Source: Gp1-AA133 sp963850425
GTDB lineage: Bacteria; Acidobacteriota; Terriglobia; Terriglobales; Acidobacteriaceae
NCBI GenBank assembly: GCA_963850425.1
Contig: CAWKLF010000007.1
Coordinates: forward strand, 372,001 to 436,000
Length of the DNA: 64,000 nt
Reading direction: 5' to 3'
The notes under the pieces are model-generated. The model did no database searches. It saw only the letters and a list, made by a program, of their open reading frames with translations, and was not told the DNA's origin. Positions 7,609-15,377 of the stretch are shown piece after piece. Every line of letters starts with the position of its first letter. The stretch's first letter is position 1. Both the position numbers and the translations under genes were made by a program.

Positions 7609-8104
7609 TGCGGGCCCATTTCTTGATGCGATCGCGCAGATCGGTGGACGAAACCTTTCCCGCGACCTCATGGTCATAGACAACGGCCGGCGCCAGTCCG
7701 CAGGATCCCAGGCAACGCGCGGTAAGCAAGGAAACCTTACCGTCGGCAGTAGTCTCGCCGGGCTTGATTTCAAGATCGCGCTGCATAGCGGAGAGCAGTT
7801 GCGGCGCGCCTTTGATGTAGCAGGCCGTTCCCATGCACACCACGCAGGTGTGCTCGCCTGCCGGCTTAAGCGTGAAGAATTGATAGAAGGTGGCCACACC
7901 GTAGGCCCGGCTCAAGGGCACGCGCAGCGAGATCGCCACATAGCGCAAGGCGCCCTCATCGAGGTATCCGAAGGTCTCCTGCACGGTGTGCAGGGTTTCA
8001 ATCAGGCCGCGGGAATGATTTCCGAGACGGCGCATGGTGGCATCCACCAGACGCCAGCGCTTGTCGAGACTGGGTGGAGTCGATTTGGAAAAGTCCGTGA
8101 TCAT
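7598..8104 (-). CDS. hoxE: Hydrogenase diaphorase subunit HoxE (NuoE-like)
   Basis: A 168-residue thioredoxin-fold [2Fe-2S] protein and the first gene of the hox operon. Four ligands are visible as CMGTAC and CLGSC. The N-terminal helical region includes HTVQETFGYLDEGALRYVA and SRAYGVATFYQFF, standard for NuoE/HoxE. The ATG at 8104 has AGGGGG seven bases upstream; a GTG at 8134 would add ten residues without better support. A Crp/Fnr-type operator lies 105 bases upstream at 8209..8224. The presence of hoxE makes this the five-subunit (HoxEFUYH) form of the enzyme. Confidence 0.93.
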   Translation of the reverse strand: MITDFSKSTPPSLDKRWRLVDATMRRLGNHSRGLIETLHTVQETFGYLDEGALRYVAISLRVPLSRAYGVATFYQFFTLKPAGEHTCVVCMGTACYIKGAPQLLSAMQRDLEIKPGETTADGKVSLLTARCLGSCGLAPAVVYDHEVAGKVSSTDLRDRIKKWARNDS

Positions 8105-8208
8105 CCCGGGCCCCCTGGGGACGGTGGTCGTCACACGCCGCTTCGCGTCGCGAACGCGGCGTCTTAACTTCTTAACAACCTAGCCTAGGTGGTCGAAACA
8201 ATTCGGTA

Positions 8209-8224
8209 TGTGACGGTGGTCACG
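8209..8224. promoter_or_regulatory. Predicted Crp/Fnr-type operator upstream of hoxE
   Basis: TGTGACGGTGGTCACG carries the perfect repeat GTGAC-N4-GTCAC in the 150-base gap between the hypF end and the hoxE start. If it acts at -41.5, transcription would start near 8175, and TAGGCT at 8182-8187 on the minus strand would fit as a -10 element. That promoter placement is inference. Confidence 0.6.
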
Positions 8225-8288
8225 AGGAGATGACACAAAAGGACACTGCGCTCATTCTGAAGGAAATCTTCTCCGGGAAATCTTTTTG

Positions 8289-10572
8289 TCAGCCCTTCCC
8301 TTGATGCGCGGCAATCAGGGCTTGTCCCAGACTGAGCCCGCCGTCTCCTGCGGGAACTTCGCTGTGGGTGTAGACCCTGAATCCGGAGCTCTCCAGCTGT
8401 CTTTGCAGACCCGTCAGCAGATATGAGTTGTGAAAGGTCCCCCCGCTGAGGCAAACGGAAGTGATTCCCGACTCGGCGCGGATGAGCCCGGCGAGCCGCG
8501 TAAGCACCTCGATCAGGGCATTGTGAAATCGGCGGCTGATCTCGGTAATGGCAATTCCCTGCTCCAGGTCTTTCAGGATCTGTTCGAAGGCAGGACGCGT
8601 GTCGATGATGCGAAAGCCATTCTGGATCTTGAGGTCCATTGAATACGCGGCATTGCCGCCCTGTTCGTTGATCGCCATTTCCAGCTCGATGGCGGCTTGC
8701 GCTTCGTAGTTCACGCGCGATCGAATCCCCACAAGCGCCGCCACGGCATCGAAGAGACGTCCGCAGCTGGACGTCCTCGGGGAATTCACATTGCTCTCAA
8801 TCATCCGGAGAACGACTTCCAATTGGGACGGCTCCAGGCTTTCGACGAAGGCGACCTTGCGCTTCAAGAACTCGCGACCGAAGTGGTGCAACAAGTACGC
8901 AACGGCCATGCGCCATGGCTCACGAATGGCCTGGTCGCCTCCCGGCATGGCGACATAGTCTAACTGTGCGACGCGCTGGAAGTCTTCGTAACCCGCAATC
9001 AGCACTTCCCCGCCCCAGATGTTGCCGTCGGTTCCATAGCCTGTGCCGTCGAGTGCGAAACCAATCACTTTGTCTTCGAGGTGGTTTTCGGCCATGCAGC
9101 TCGCAATGTGCGCGTGGTGATGCTGGACGCCAATCAAGCCGAACATTTTGCTGCGCGAGCGCCCACCTGGTCGAAAAGTATCCGGGGTGAAGATCATAGG
9201 CAACGATCTGCGGCTTGATTTCGAGAATGCGTTCCAGGTGCTCAACCGCCTCTTCGAAGAACCCGTAGCTCTCGAGGTTCTCGAGGTCTCCGATGTGCTG
9301 GCTCAGGAAGGCGTGCTTGCCTTGGGTCAAGCAAACGGTGTTTTTTAGCTCGCCGCCCACCGCGAGAATGGGTGGCACCTCGTCTTTAAGGAAGATCGGG
9401 AGCGGAACGAAACCTCGTGAGCGTCGTAGCTGGCGCGGCTTGTTGTCCACGATTCGGACCACCGAGTCGTCGCAGCGCCGGAGGATGGGGCGGTCGTGAA
9501 CCAGAAAGCAATCGGCCAGTTCGCGCAGACGCTCGACCGCTTCGCCATTGTCAATCGCGATCGGTTCCTCGCTGAGATTGCCGCTGGTCATCACGAGAGC
9601 TTGGAAAGCGCCATCGGCAAAGAGTAGATGATGGAGCGGCGTGTACGGCAGAAACACTCCAAGATATCGATTTCCGGGGGCCACGGTATCGGCCACTGCC
9701 CCCCGTGAAAGTTTCGGCAGAAGAACGATCGGATGCTGCGGAGAGGACATGGCCTTCGCGGCGGCTTCATTCACCCTGCAAAAATCGGCGATGACTTCGA
9801 GGGAGGGTGCCATGACGGCAAACGGCTTTTCCACGCGGCGCTTCCGTTCGCGCAGGAGGGCAACCGCGGCGGGATTGGTGGCGTCGACGGCAAGATGGAA
9901 TCCGCCCAGTCCCTTGATGGCCACGACCGACCCCGCCGCGAGCGTGGCGGCGGCTTCGGCAATGGGGGCTTTCGAAAACATGTTGCGGCCTTGCCGGTCC
10001 CAGAGTTCAACTTGCGGGCCGCAGTGCCAGCAGGCATTGGGCTGAGCATGGAAGCGGCGGTTCAGCGGATTGTCGTACTCCGCCTGGCACGCCGGACACA
10101 TGCGGAAGCCAGCCATGGAGGTGTAGGGGCGATCATAAGGAATGTCGCGCACGATGCTGAAGCGCGGACCGCAGCTGGTGCAGTTGATAAACGGATAACG
10201 GTGCCGGCGATCCTGGGGGTCGAATAACTCACGCAGACAGTCCGGACAGATGGAGACATCGGGTGAAATCAAGGTGCGGACGGGTGCGCCGCGTTGCGTG
10301 GCTACAATGCGGAAGTCACGATCGGCATTGCAGGAGACTTCGTGGACCCGCACCTCGGTAATTTGGGACAGAGGTGGCGCTTCCGCAGGCAGGCGGCTAA
10401 CGAATTCCTCCACCACTTCGATGGGACCTTGAATCTCGATGGTCACGCCGGAGGGCGAGTTCGATACGTTGCCGCAAAGGTTGCGTTCGATGGCCAAGCG
10501 ATAGATGTAGGGACGGAAACCAACGCCCTGGACGATTCCTGCCACCTCGATCTGGCGTCGAACTTTCACCAT
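8289..10572 (-). pseudogene. hypF: Carbamoyltransferase HypF, interrupted by a one-base frameshift
   Basis: HypF makes the thiocarboxamide on HypE from carbamoyl phosphate, giving the CN ligands of the NiFe site. The N-terminal part (from ATG 10572) shows an acylphosphatase domain (GIVQGVGFRPYIYRLA), two zinc-finger motifs (CPDCLRELFDP with CTSCGPRFS, then CPACQAEYDNP with CWHCGP), and a YrdC-like domain ending in a Kae1-like start (YDLHPGYFSTRWALAQQNVRL). There the frame is lost. The other frame continues as IGVQHHHAHIASCMAENHL through LDGTGYGTDGNIWGGE to VPAGDGGLSLGQALIAAH. Removing one base near 9135 joins NVRL to IGVQHHHAH exactly, giving about 760 residues, the normal length. All domains are otherwise intact, so a sequence error is plausible. 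If real, both hydrogenases would lack CN ligands unless another hypF exists. It directly follows hypB (TGAATG). Confidence 0.88.
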
Positions 10573-11259
10573 TCACCCCAGGGCCACCGATTCCTGCTTC
10601 ACTTCGAATTCTTTGCAACGCCTTTGCCGCAGCCAGTTCATCCAGCCGGCCATGCCGATTCGCGTAAGGCAGGAGACTCTCAAGATATCCATTCCGGGGT
10701 GCACGCGTCGGGCGTTTCGTTCCGCGAGTTCTGCATCGAAAGGAACAAACGGCAGGAGATCAGTTTTGCTCAACACGAGGAGCTCGGACTTGAAGAAGAT
10801 TGAAGGATATTTGAGCGGCTTATCTTCGCCTTCCGTAACGCTGAGGATCACGATTTTCGCGGCCTCGCCCAGATCATAAGAGGACGGGCAGACCAGGTTG
10901 CCGACGTTCTCGATGAACAGAGTGTCCAGCTTCGCCAAGTCCCAGTCTTCTAGGTGGCGCTCGATCATGCGCGCGTCGAGGTGGCAGGTGCCGCCGGTCG
11001 TGATCTGCTTCACGGGAAATCCGAAGCGCTTGAGCCGGGCCGCGTCGTTCTCGGTCTGAATGTCGCCGGTCAGGACGGCGACTCTCGAGTCGGGCGGCAG
11101 CACTTCGAGTGTGCGTTCCAGAAGCGTGGTCTTGCCGGAACCAGGGGAACTGATCAGGTTCACGCACAGAACTTCATTTTGACGGAAACGCTCGCGCAGA
11201 GAAGCCGCTATCCGATCGTTCTCGCTAAGAACTTTTTTCTCTATAGGTACTTGGCTCAT
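10573..11259 (-). CDS. hypB: Hydrogenase nickel-insertion GTPase HypB
   Basis: A 228-residue SIMIBI-class GTPase that works with HypA to insert nickel. The P-loop is SSPGSGKTTLLE. Switch and metal-site elements GDIQTENDAARL, GGTCHLDARMI and ENVGNLVCPSSYDLGE follow. The base-recognition motif reads SKTDLLPF where NKxD is usual. It lacks the N-terminal CxxCGC nickel site of E. coli HypB and the histidine-rich stretch of nickel-storing versions, so it is the minimal form. ATG 11259 lies 35 bases inside the end of hypA; another in-frame ATG at 11277 is possible. Order in the operon is hypC-D-E-A-B-F. Confidence 0.93.
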   Translation of the reverse strand: MSQVPIEKKVLSENDRIAASLRERFRQNEVLCVNLISSPGSGKTTLLERTLEVLPPDSRVAVLTGDIQTENDAARLKRFGFPVKQITTGGTCHLDARMIERHLEDWDLAKLDTLFIENVGNLVCPSSYDLGEAAKIVILSVTEGEDKPLKYPSIFFKSELLVLSKTDLLPFVPFDAELAERNARRVHPGMDILRVSCLTRIGMAGWMNWLRQRRCKEFEVKQESVALG

Positions 11260-11602
11260 TTTCTTCGATCTCCACATATGCCAATTCCAACTCGTCTCCG
11301 CTGATGCATTTGGTCGCCGGAGATCCGCACTGAGGACACGCGAACTCGTAATCGCGAACTACGAAATCCCGCTGACAGGAATCGCATCGATGCAGTCGAG
11401 GGCAAGATTCGACTTCCAGTTGCAACCCTTCGAGCTTCGTGTCGCGACTGAGCGCTTCAAAACAGAAGCGCAACGATTCCGCATCGAGGGCAGCCAGCTC
11501 GCCGACGCGGACAGCAACTTTGGTAGCCCGCGCTTGGGGGTAGCGACGCATCTCGCTGGCTACGGCTTCCAGAATCGAGTTGGCGATACCCATTTCGTGC
11601 AT
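11225..11602 (-). CDS. hypA: Hydrogenase nickel-insertion protein HypA
   Basis: A 125-residue nickel metallochaperone. The mature start MHEMGIANSILE carries the conserved nickel-binding His2 and Glu3. The zinc domain has two CxxC pairs, CDSCQRDF and CPQCGS. The start is the ATG at 11602; the upstream ATG at 11617 would bury the N-terminal nickel site and is unlikely. It begins eight bases after the hypE stop, and its last codons overlap hypB. Confidence 0.93.
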   Translation of the reverse strand: MHEMGIANSILEAVASEMRRYPQARATKVAVRVGELAALDAESLRFCFEALSRDTKLEGLQLEVESCPRLHRCDSCQRDFVVRDYEFACPQCGSPATKCISGDELELAYVEIEENEPSTYREKSS

Positions 11603-11610
11603 GACGATGC

Positions 11611-12672
11611 TCAGCAAATGCGCGGGAGTTGATCTCCCGACAACATGTCGACGATGCGGTGCGTTCCCAAGTCGGTTCGCATGGTGACCAGACCCGGGTG
11701 CGCTGCGCGGACTTGCCCGATCATGCGGGCGTTCCGTCCAAGGGGATGGCGCTGCATTGCGGCCAGCAAATCGGCCGCGGTTTCGGGCGGGACAATGGCG
11801 ATCAGTTTGCCCTCGTTCGCAACGTAGAGCGGGTCGAGGCCCAACATTTCGCAGGCACCGCGCACTTCTTCGCGGATCGGGATTGCGCGCTCCACGAGTT
11901 CAATGCCTACTTTTGAACCTGCGGCTATCTCATTGAGTGAACTAGAGATACCTCCGCGGGTGGGATCGCGCATGCAGCGAATATTGTGGTTGACGGTGAG
12001 CATGGCGGAGACCAAGCCATGCAGAGCGGCGCTGTCGCTTCGGATGCATGAGTCAAACTCGAGTCCGGCACGCTGGGCGAGGATGGCGATGCCGTGATCG
12101 CCGATCGTGCCGTTGACCAACACGGCGTCGCCGGGACGTGCATGGTTGGCTGAGAGATTCAGGCCCTCTGGTACCTCGCCGATGCCGGTGGTGTTGATGA
12201 AGAGCTGATCGCCACTTCCCTTCTCGACTACCTTGGTGTCGCCGGTGACGATCGCTACGCCAGCGGCCGCGGCGGCTTCACGCATCGAGTAAACGACTCG
12301 GCGCAGGACATCCATCGAGAGGCCCTCTTCGAGGATAAAAGCGGCGCTTAAAAAGAGCGGCTTGGCTCCTCCCATGGCGAGGTCGTTCACCGTGCCGTGC
12401 ACCGCCAGCGAGCCGATATCGCCACCGGGGAAGAAGAGCGGCTTCACGACGAAAGAGTCGGTGGTGAAGGCGAGTCGTGTGCCGTTGACGGAGACGATGG
12501 CCTGGTCCTCAAGACGGTCGAGTATCGGATTCTGAAACGATGCGAGGAAAACGTCGCGAATGAGATCTGCGCTTAGCGTTCCGCCGCTGCCGTGACCGAG
12601 CAGGACAGTGTCGTTGATGCGGAGCGGCGTTGGACACGAGAGGTTCGCGATCGTTTTGACGGCGTCAGCCAT
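11611..12672 (-). CDS. hypE: Hydrogenase expression/formation protein HypE
   Basis: A 353-residue PurM-like ATPase that dehydrates the C-terminal thiocarboxamide to a thiocyanate, the source of the CN ligands. GHGSGGTLSADLI, FTTDSFVVKPLFFPGGDIG and VHGTVNDLAMGGAKP are standard HypE nucleotide-site segments. The protein ends in PRIC, so the acceptor C-terminal cysteine is present. It starts within the last eight bases of hypD and is followed by hypA. Confidence 0.95.
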   Translation of the reverse strand: MADAVKTIANLSCPTPLRINDTVLLGHGSGGTLSADLIRDVFLASFQNPILDRLEDQAIVSVNGTRLAFTTDSFVVKPLFFPGGDIGSLAVHGTVNDLAMGGAKPLFLSAAFILEEGLSMDVLRRVVYSMREAAAAAGVAIVTGDTKVVEKGSGDQLFINTTGIGEVPEGLNLSANHARPGDAVLVNGTIGDHGIAILAQRAGLEFDSCIRSDSAALHGLVSAMLTVNHNIRCMRDPTRGGISSSLNEIAAGSKVGIELVERAIPIREEVRGACEMLGLDPLYVANEGKLIAIVPPETAADLLAAMQRHPLGRNARMIGQVRAAHPGLVTMRTDLGTHRIVDMLSGDQLPRIC

Positions 12673-13792
12673 TACTTTGCCTCAAAAGGTCGCTCTGTAC
12701 CTCGGGAGCGTGGCGTCGGTAACGGTAGTAGGCCGCGCAGGCGCCCTCGGAGGAAACCATGGGAGCTCCCAGAGGATTGGTGGGGGTGCAGCGAAAACCG
12801 AAGGCGGGACAGTCGGTGGGCTTGCGCAGCCCTTGCAGCACTTGCGCGCTGATGCACTCGGCGGGCTCGTCGGCCGTGATCAATTGCAGGTCAAAGACCC
12901 GGTTCGCATCGTAATCGGCGTACTCGTCGCGCAGGCGAAGTCCGCTCGCCGGAATCATCCCGATGCCGCGCCACTTCTGGTCGGCAACTTCGAAGACCTC
13001 GAGCATGCGCTGGCGGGCGAGTTCGTTACCCGCAAAGCTGACCGAGCGCACGTACTGGTTCTCAAGCCTGGCGACTCCCGCCTCGAGTTGCTGCACCAGC
13101 ATGAGGACGGCTTGCAGGATGTCGACCGGCTCGAATCCGCCCACAACAATAGGAACGCGAAAATCGTTTACGAGAGTTTCGTATTCGCCACAGCCCATCA
13201 CCGTGCAGACGTGGCCGGGTGCGATGAAACCTTGCACGCGGTTTTCGGGAGACGTTAATAGCGCACGGATGGCGGGCGGCACGAGAACGTGGGACACCAG
13301 CAACGAGAAGTTGCGCAGCCCTTGCTGCTTCGCCATCCAGGCCGACATGGCATTGGCGGGGGCCGTGGTCTCAAACCCGATGGCGAGGAAAACAACCTTG
13401 CGATCCGGATGACTGCCGGCGATCTTGACAGCCTCTGCCGGGGAGTAGGCGATGCGGACATCGGCACCATGCGCCTTTTCGTGCAGCAGGTCCGATTCTG
13501 ATCCGGGGACGCGGAGCATGTCGCCGTAAGAAACCAGAGTGACATCTGGCCGGCGGGCAAGCGCGATGGCCTTGTCGATGGTCTCCAGTGGCGTCACGCA
13601 AACCGGGCAGCCGGGACCGTGAACCAGTTCCAATCCCTTGGGAAGCAGGTCGTCGATTCCGTAGCGCATGATGGTGTGGGTCTGGCCGCCGCAGATTTCC
13701 ATGAGCACCCAGGGTCGAGAGCAGCAGGCGGCGATCTGGCGGGCGAGGGAGCGCGCGATCCGACCGTCCCGGTATTCGTCCAGATACTTCAT
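12665..13792 (-). CDS. hypD: Hydrogenase formation protein HypD
   Basis: HypD is the [4Fe-4S] scaffold on which, with HypC, the Fe(CN)2CO unit is built. The 375-residue product from ATG 13792 has the family length; a GTG at 13861 would add 23 residues unlike HypD. Motifs are MEICGGQTHTI, HGPGCPVCVTP, IGFETTAP, and GFIAPGHVCTVMGCGEYE. Near the C-terminus, ADEPAECISAQVLQG and DCPAFGFRCTP contribute the cluster cysteines. The 150 bases before hypC are mostly non-coding. It overlaps hypE by eight bases. Confidence 0.94.
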   Translation of the reverse strand: MKYLDEYRDGRIARSLARQIAACCSRPWVLMEICGGQTHTIMRYGIDDLLPKGLELVHGPGCPVCVTPLETIDKAIALARRPDVTLVSYGDMLRVPGSESDLLHEKAHGADVRIAYSPAEAVKIAGSHPDRKVVFLAIGFETTAPANAMSAWMAKQQGLRNFSLLVSHVLVPPAIRALLTSPENRVQGFIAPGHVCTVMGCGEYETLVNDFRVPIVVGGFEPVDILQAVLMLVQQLEAGVARLENQYVRSVSFAGNELARQRMLEVFEVADQKWRGIGMIPASGLRLRDEYADYDANRVFDLQLITADEPAECISAQVLQGLRKPTDCPAFGFRCTPTNPLGAPMVSSEGACAAYYRYRRHAPEVQSDLLRQSNG

Positions 13793-13943
13793 AGCGGCCC
13801 CAACGTCCGTCTGGAGACGACTGTAGCCCGCGGTAAACATGCCATCGGTGACGCGGATCACATGGGCTGGTGAGCTAGGCGGGGGGCGGTCGTTCGTTGG
13901 GACGGAGGGTTTGATGGGCCCGAAGATGCGGCCAATGGGCTGC

Positions 13944-14216
13944 TCAGGATAGAAGCGCGGCGGGCAGCTCGGGCAGGCCTAATTCTTCTTCGACCGCGCC
14001 CAGCTGTTCGAGAATCTCGTAAGTGCGATGAGCTTCTTCGGCATCGATCCGGCTGATGGCGAACCCGACGTGCACCATCACGTAATCCCCCACCTCCGCT
14101 TCGGGGACGAAGCCGAGGGCAACTTGACGTGTGATGGCGCCGATCTGAACCTGTCCGACGTCAACCCCACCGATGTTCTCCTTGCTCAGGATTTTGCCGG
14201 GGATGGCCAGACACAT
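13944..14216 (-). CDS. hypC: Hydrogenase assembly chaperone HypC/HybG
   Basis: A 90-residue chaperone that delivers the Fe(CN)2CO unit from HypD to the large-subunit precursor. The start MCLAIPGKIL contains the essential Cys2. GDYVMVHVGFAISRIDAEEA is the other family hallmark. Only one HypC-type gene is present for two hydrogenases, so it presumably serves both. It lies ten bases after the preceding protease gene and heads the hypCDEABF string. Confidence 0.94.
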   Translation of the reverse strand: MCLAIPGKILSKENIGGVDVGQVQIGAITRQVALGFVPEAEVGDYVMVHVGFAISRIDAEEAHRTYEILEQLGAVEEELGLPELPAALLS

Positions 14217-14226
14217 AAGGCGCTCC

Positions 14227-14748
14227 TTAGGCGTACGCAGGTTCGGAGAGCTCTACCAGCCAGCGGTCGATGATTTCCTGGGCCTGCACGGTTGCGGACT
14301 CCAACCCTTTGCGCATCTCTCCGGAAGTATCGCCTTGGTGGAGGTCGCTGGGTTCCACCCCGACGACGTAGAAGTGCTCAGGCAGGTCTCCCAGAAAAGC
14401 CGCCGTGGATAGCAGTTCGTGGGCATCGCCGGGATGCACCACGTCGGAGTTTCCGTTGGCGTAGCGCAAGACCTCGGCGTCGGCCAGGACCGAGACGGCG
14501 CCGGGCGGGCGTCCGCCGGAGAGAGCATCGAGGATGACGACGATCTGCCGGCCGGCGAACCGACGCAGCAGTTCCACGCCTTCGGTCCCGCCGTCGATGA
14601 ATTCGACAAAACCGCCCGCGTAGCGATAACGTTCGATGAGTTCTTTTAGAAGGGCAGGCCCGCAGGCTTCGTCTCCGCAGCCCGTTTTTCCGAGCGCCAG
14701 CACCAGGATAGGCGCGGTGTAACCGGCGAAATGTGATTGCTTTGCCAT
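14227..14748 (-). CDS. M52-family hydrogenase maturation protease (HyaD/HybD-like)
   Basis: A 173-residue protein with the HybD fold signature in looser form. LALGKTGCGDEACGPALLKEL replaces the usual GNxLxxDDGxG but keeps the acidic ligand. FIDGGTEGVELL and VILDALSG match HyaD/HybD closely. HPGDAHELLSTAAFLGD carries the histidine. The ending DTSGEMRKGLESA resembles uptake-hydrogenase proteases. It heads the hyp operon, with its own Crp/Fnr-type site 53 bases upstream. Since another M52 gene directly follows the membrane hydrogenase large subunit, this one is a third protease for two large subunits. It may be a second specificity or a non-proteolytic relative. Confidence 0.8.
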   Translation of the reverse strand: MAKQSHFAGYTAPILVLALGKTGCGDEACGPALLKELIERYRYAGGFVEFIDGGTEGVELLRRFAGRQIVVILDALSGGRPPGAVSVLADAEVLRYANGNSDVVHPGDAHELLSTAAFLGDLPEHFYVVGVEPSDLHQGDTSGEMRKGLESATVQAQEIIDRWLVELSEPAYA

Positions 14749-14800
14749 GTCAGTTCTCGAACACGTCGAGGCGATTATTGGCCGGATTTGAACAGCCTGC

Positions 14801-14816
14801 AGTGACCTGCATCACA
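14801..14816. promoter_or_regulatory. Predicted Crp/Fnr-type operator before the protease-hyp operon
   Basis: AGTGACCTGCATCACA keeps GTGA-N6-TCAC and shares the CCTGC core with the sites at 1461 and 20602. It sits in the 98-base gap between two minus-strand genes, centred 60 bases before the ATG at 14748. A -41.5 arrangement would start transcription near 14767. Confidence 0.6.
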
Positions 14817-14846
14817 AGGGGCAGAGAGGACACAACGACCGCTGGG

Positions 14847-15377
14847 TCAGGCGGGATGGGCCTCCGACCACCAGACCCGCGAGTTCACCTTCGCTCTTTC
14901 CCGATAGGTGACGCCCAGACGGCAGAGTTCAGCCAGCACCGCCTGTACGGCAGGCTCGACGGCTCCCTGGACCGCTTCGCTCAATGTGCAGCCGGCGGCG
15001 TAGGTTTCGGCGCTGACTCCGATCAGAAGAATTTCCTCGGGAGAGGCTCCGAAAAAAATCTCAGCGGCGGCCAAACATTCAGTGATGGCAGGGGAATGGG
15101 TATCCATGCGAATGGAGCTTTTGTGGCGGAAAAGGTCCTCCCGCCGATACAGAGTGATGGTGCCGGCAGCCCGGTCATTGGCGACGGAATCGACGACGAT
15201 CAGCGCGTCCAGGCCGGCGAGGTGATCGATGAAATCGAGCGCGGGCGTGCCCAGGTCTTCCAGTTTCACGCCCTCCTCGAATGTGTAGGCGGCCTCGAGC
15301 TGATGCAGCACGTAGGGCCCGAGCCCATCATCGCCGAGAAGGACGTTGCCGATGCCCGCAATCAATACCCGCTTCAT
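14847..15377 (-). CDS. hybD: M52-family hydrogenase maturation protease, HyaD/HybD-type
   Basis: A 176-residue endopeptidase directly coupled to the membrane hydrogenase large subunit: its ATG overlaps that gene's stop as ATGA. AGIGNVLLGDDGLGPYVLHQL holds the first metal-binding acid. LDALIVVDSV supplies the second, and MDTHSPAITECL the histidine. Position and coupling make the 15-residue tail after DPCMACACH of the upstream large subunit its probable substrate. Confidence 0.9.
   Translation of the reverse strand: MKRVLIAGIGNVLLGDDGLGPYVLHQLEAAYTFEEGVKLEDLGTPALDFIDHLAGLDALIVVDSVANDRAAGTITLYRREDLFRHKSSIRMDTHSPAITECLAAAEIFFGASPEEILLIGVSAETYAAGCTLSEAVQGAVEPAVQAVLAELCRLGVTYRERAKVNSRVWWSEAHPA

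Noticed and set aside
6028..7626. Plus-strand open frame of 532 codons
   Set aside because: It is antisense to hoxF, with the His/Gly/Arg-rich composition typical of a GC-rich mirror frame.
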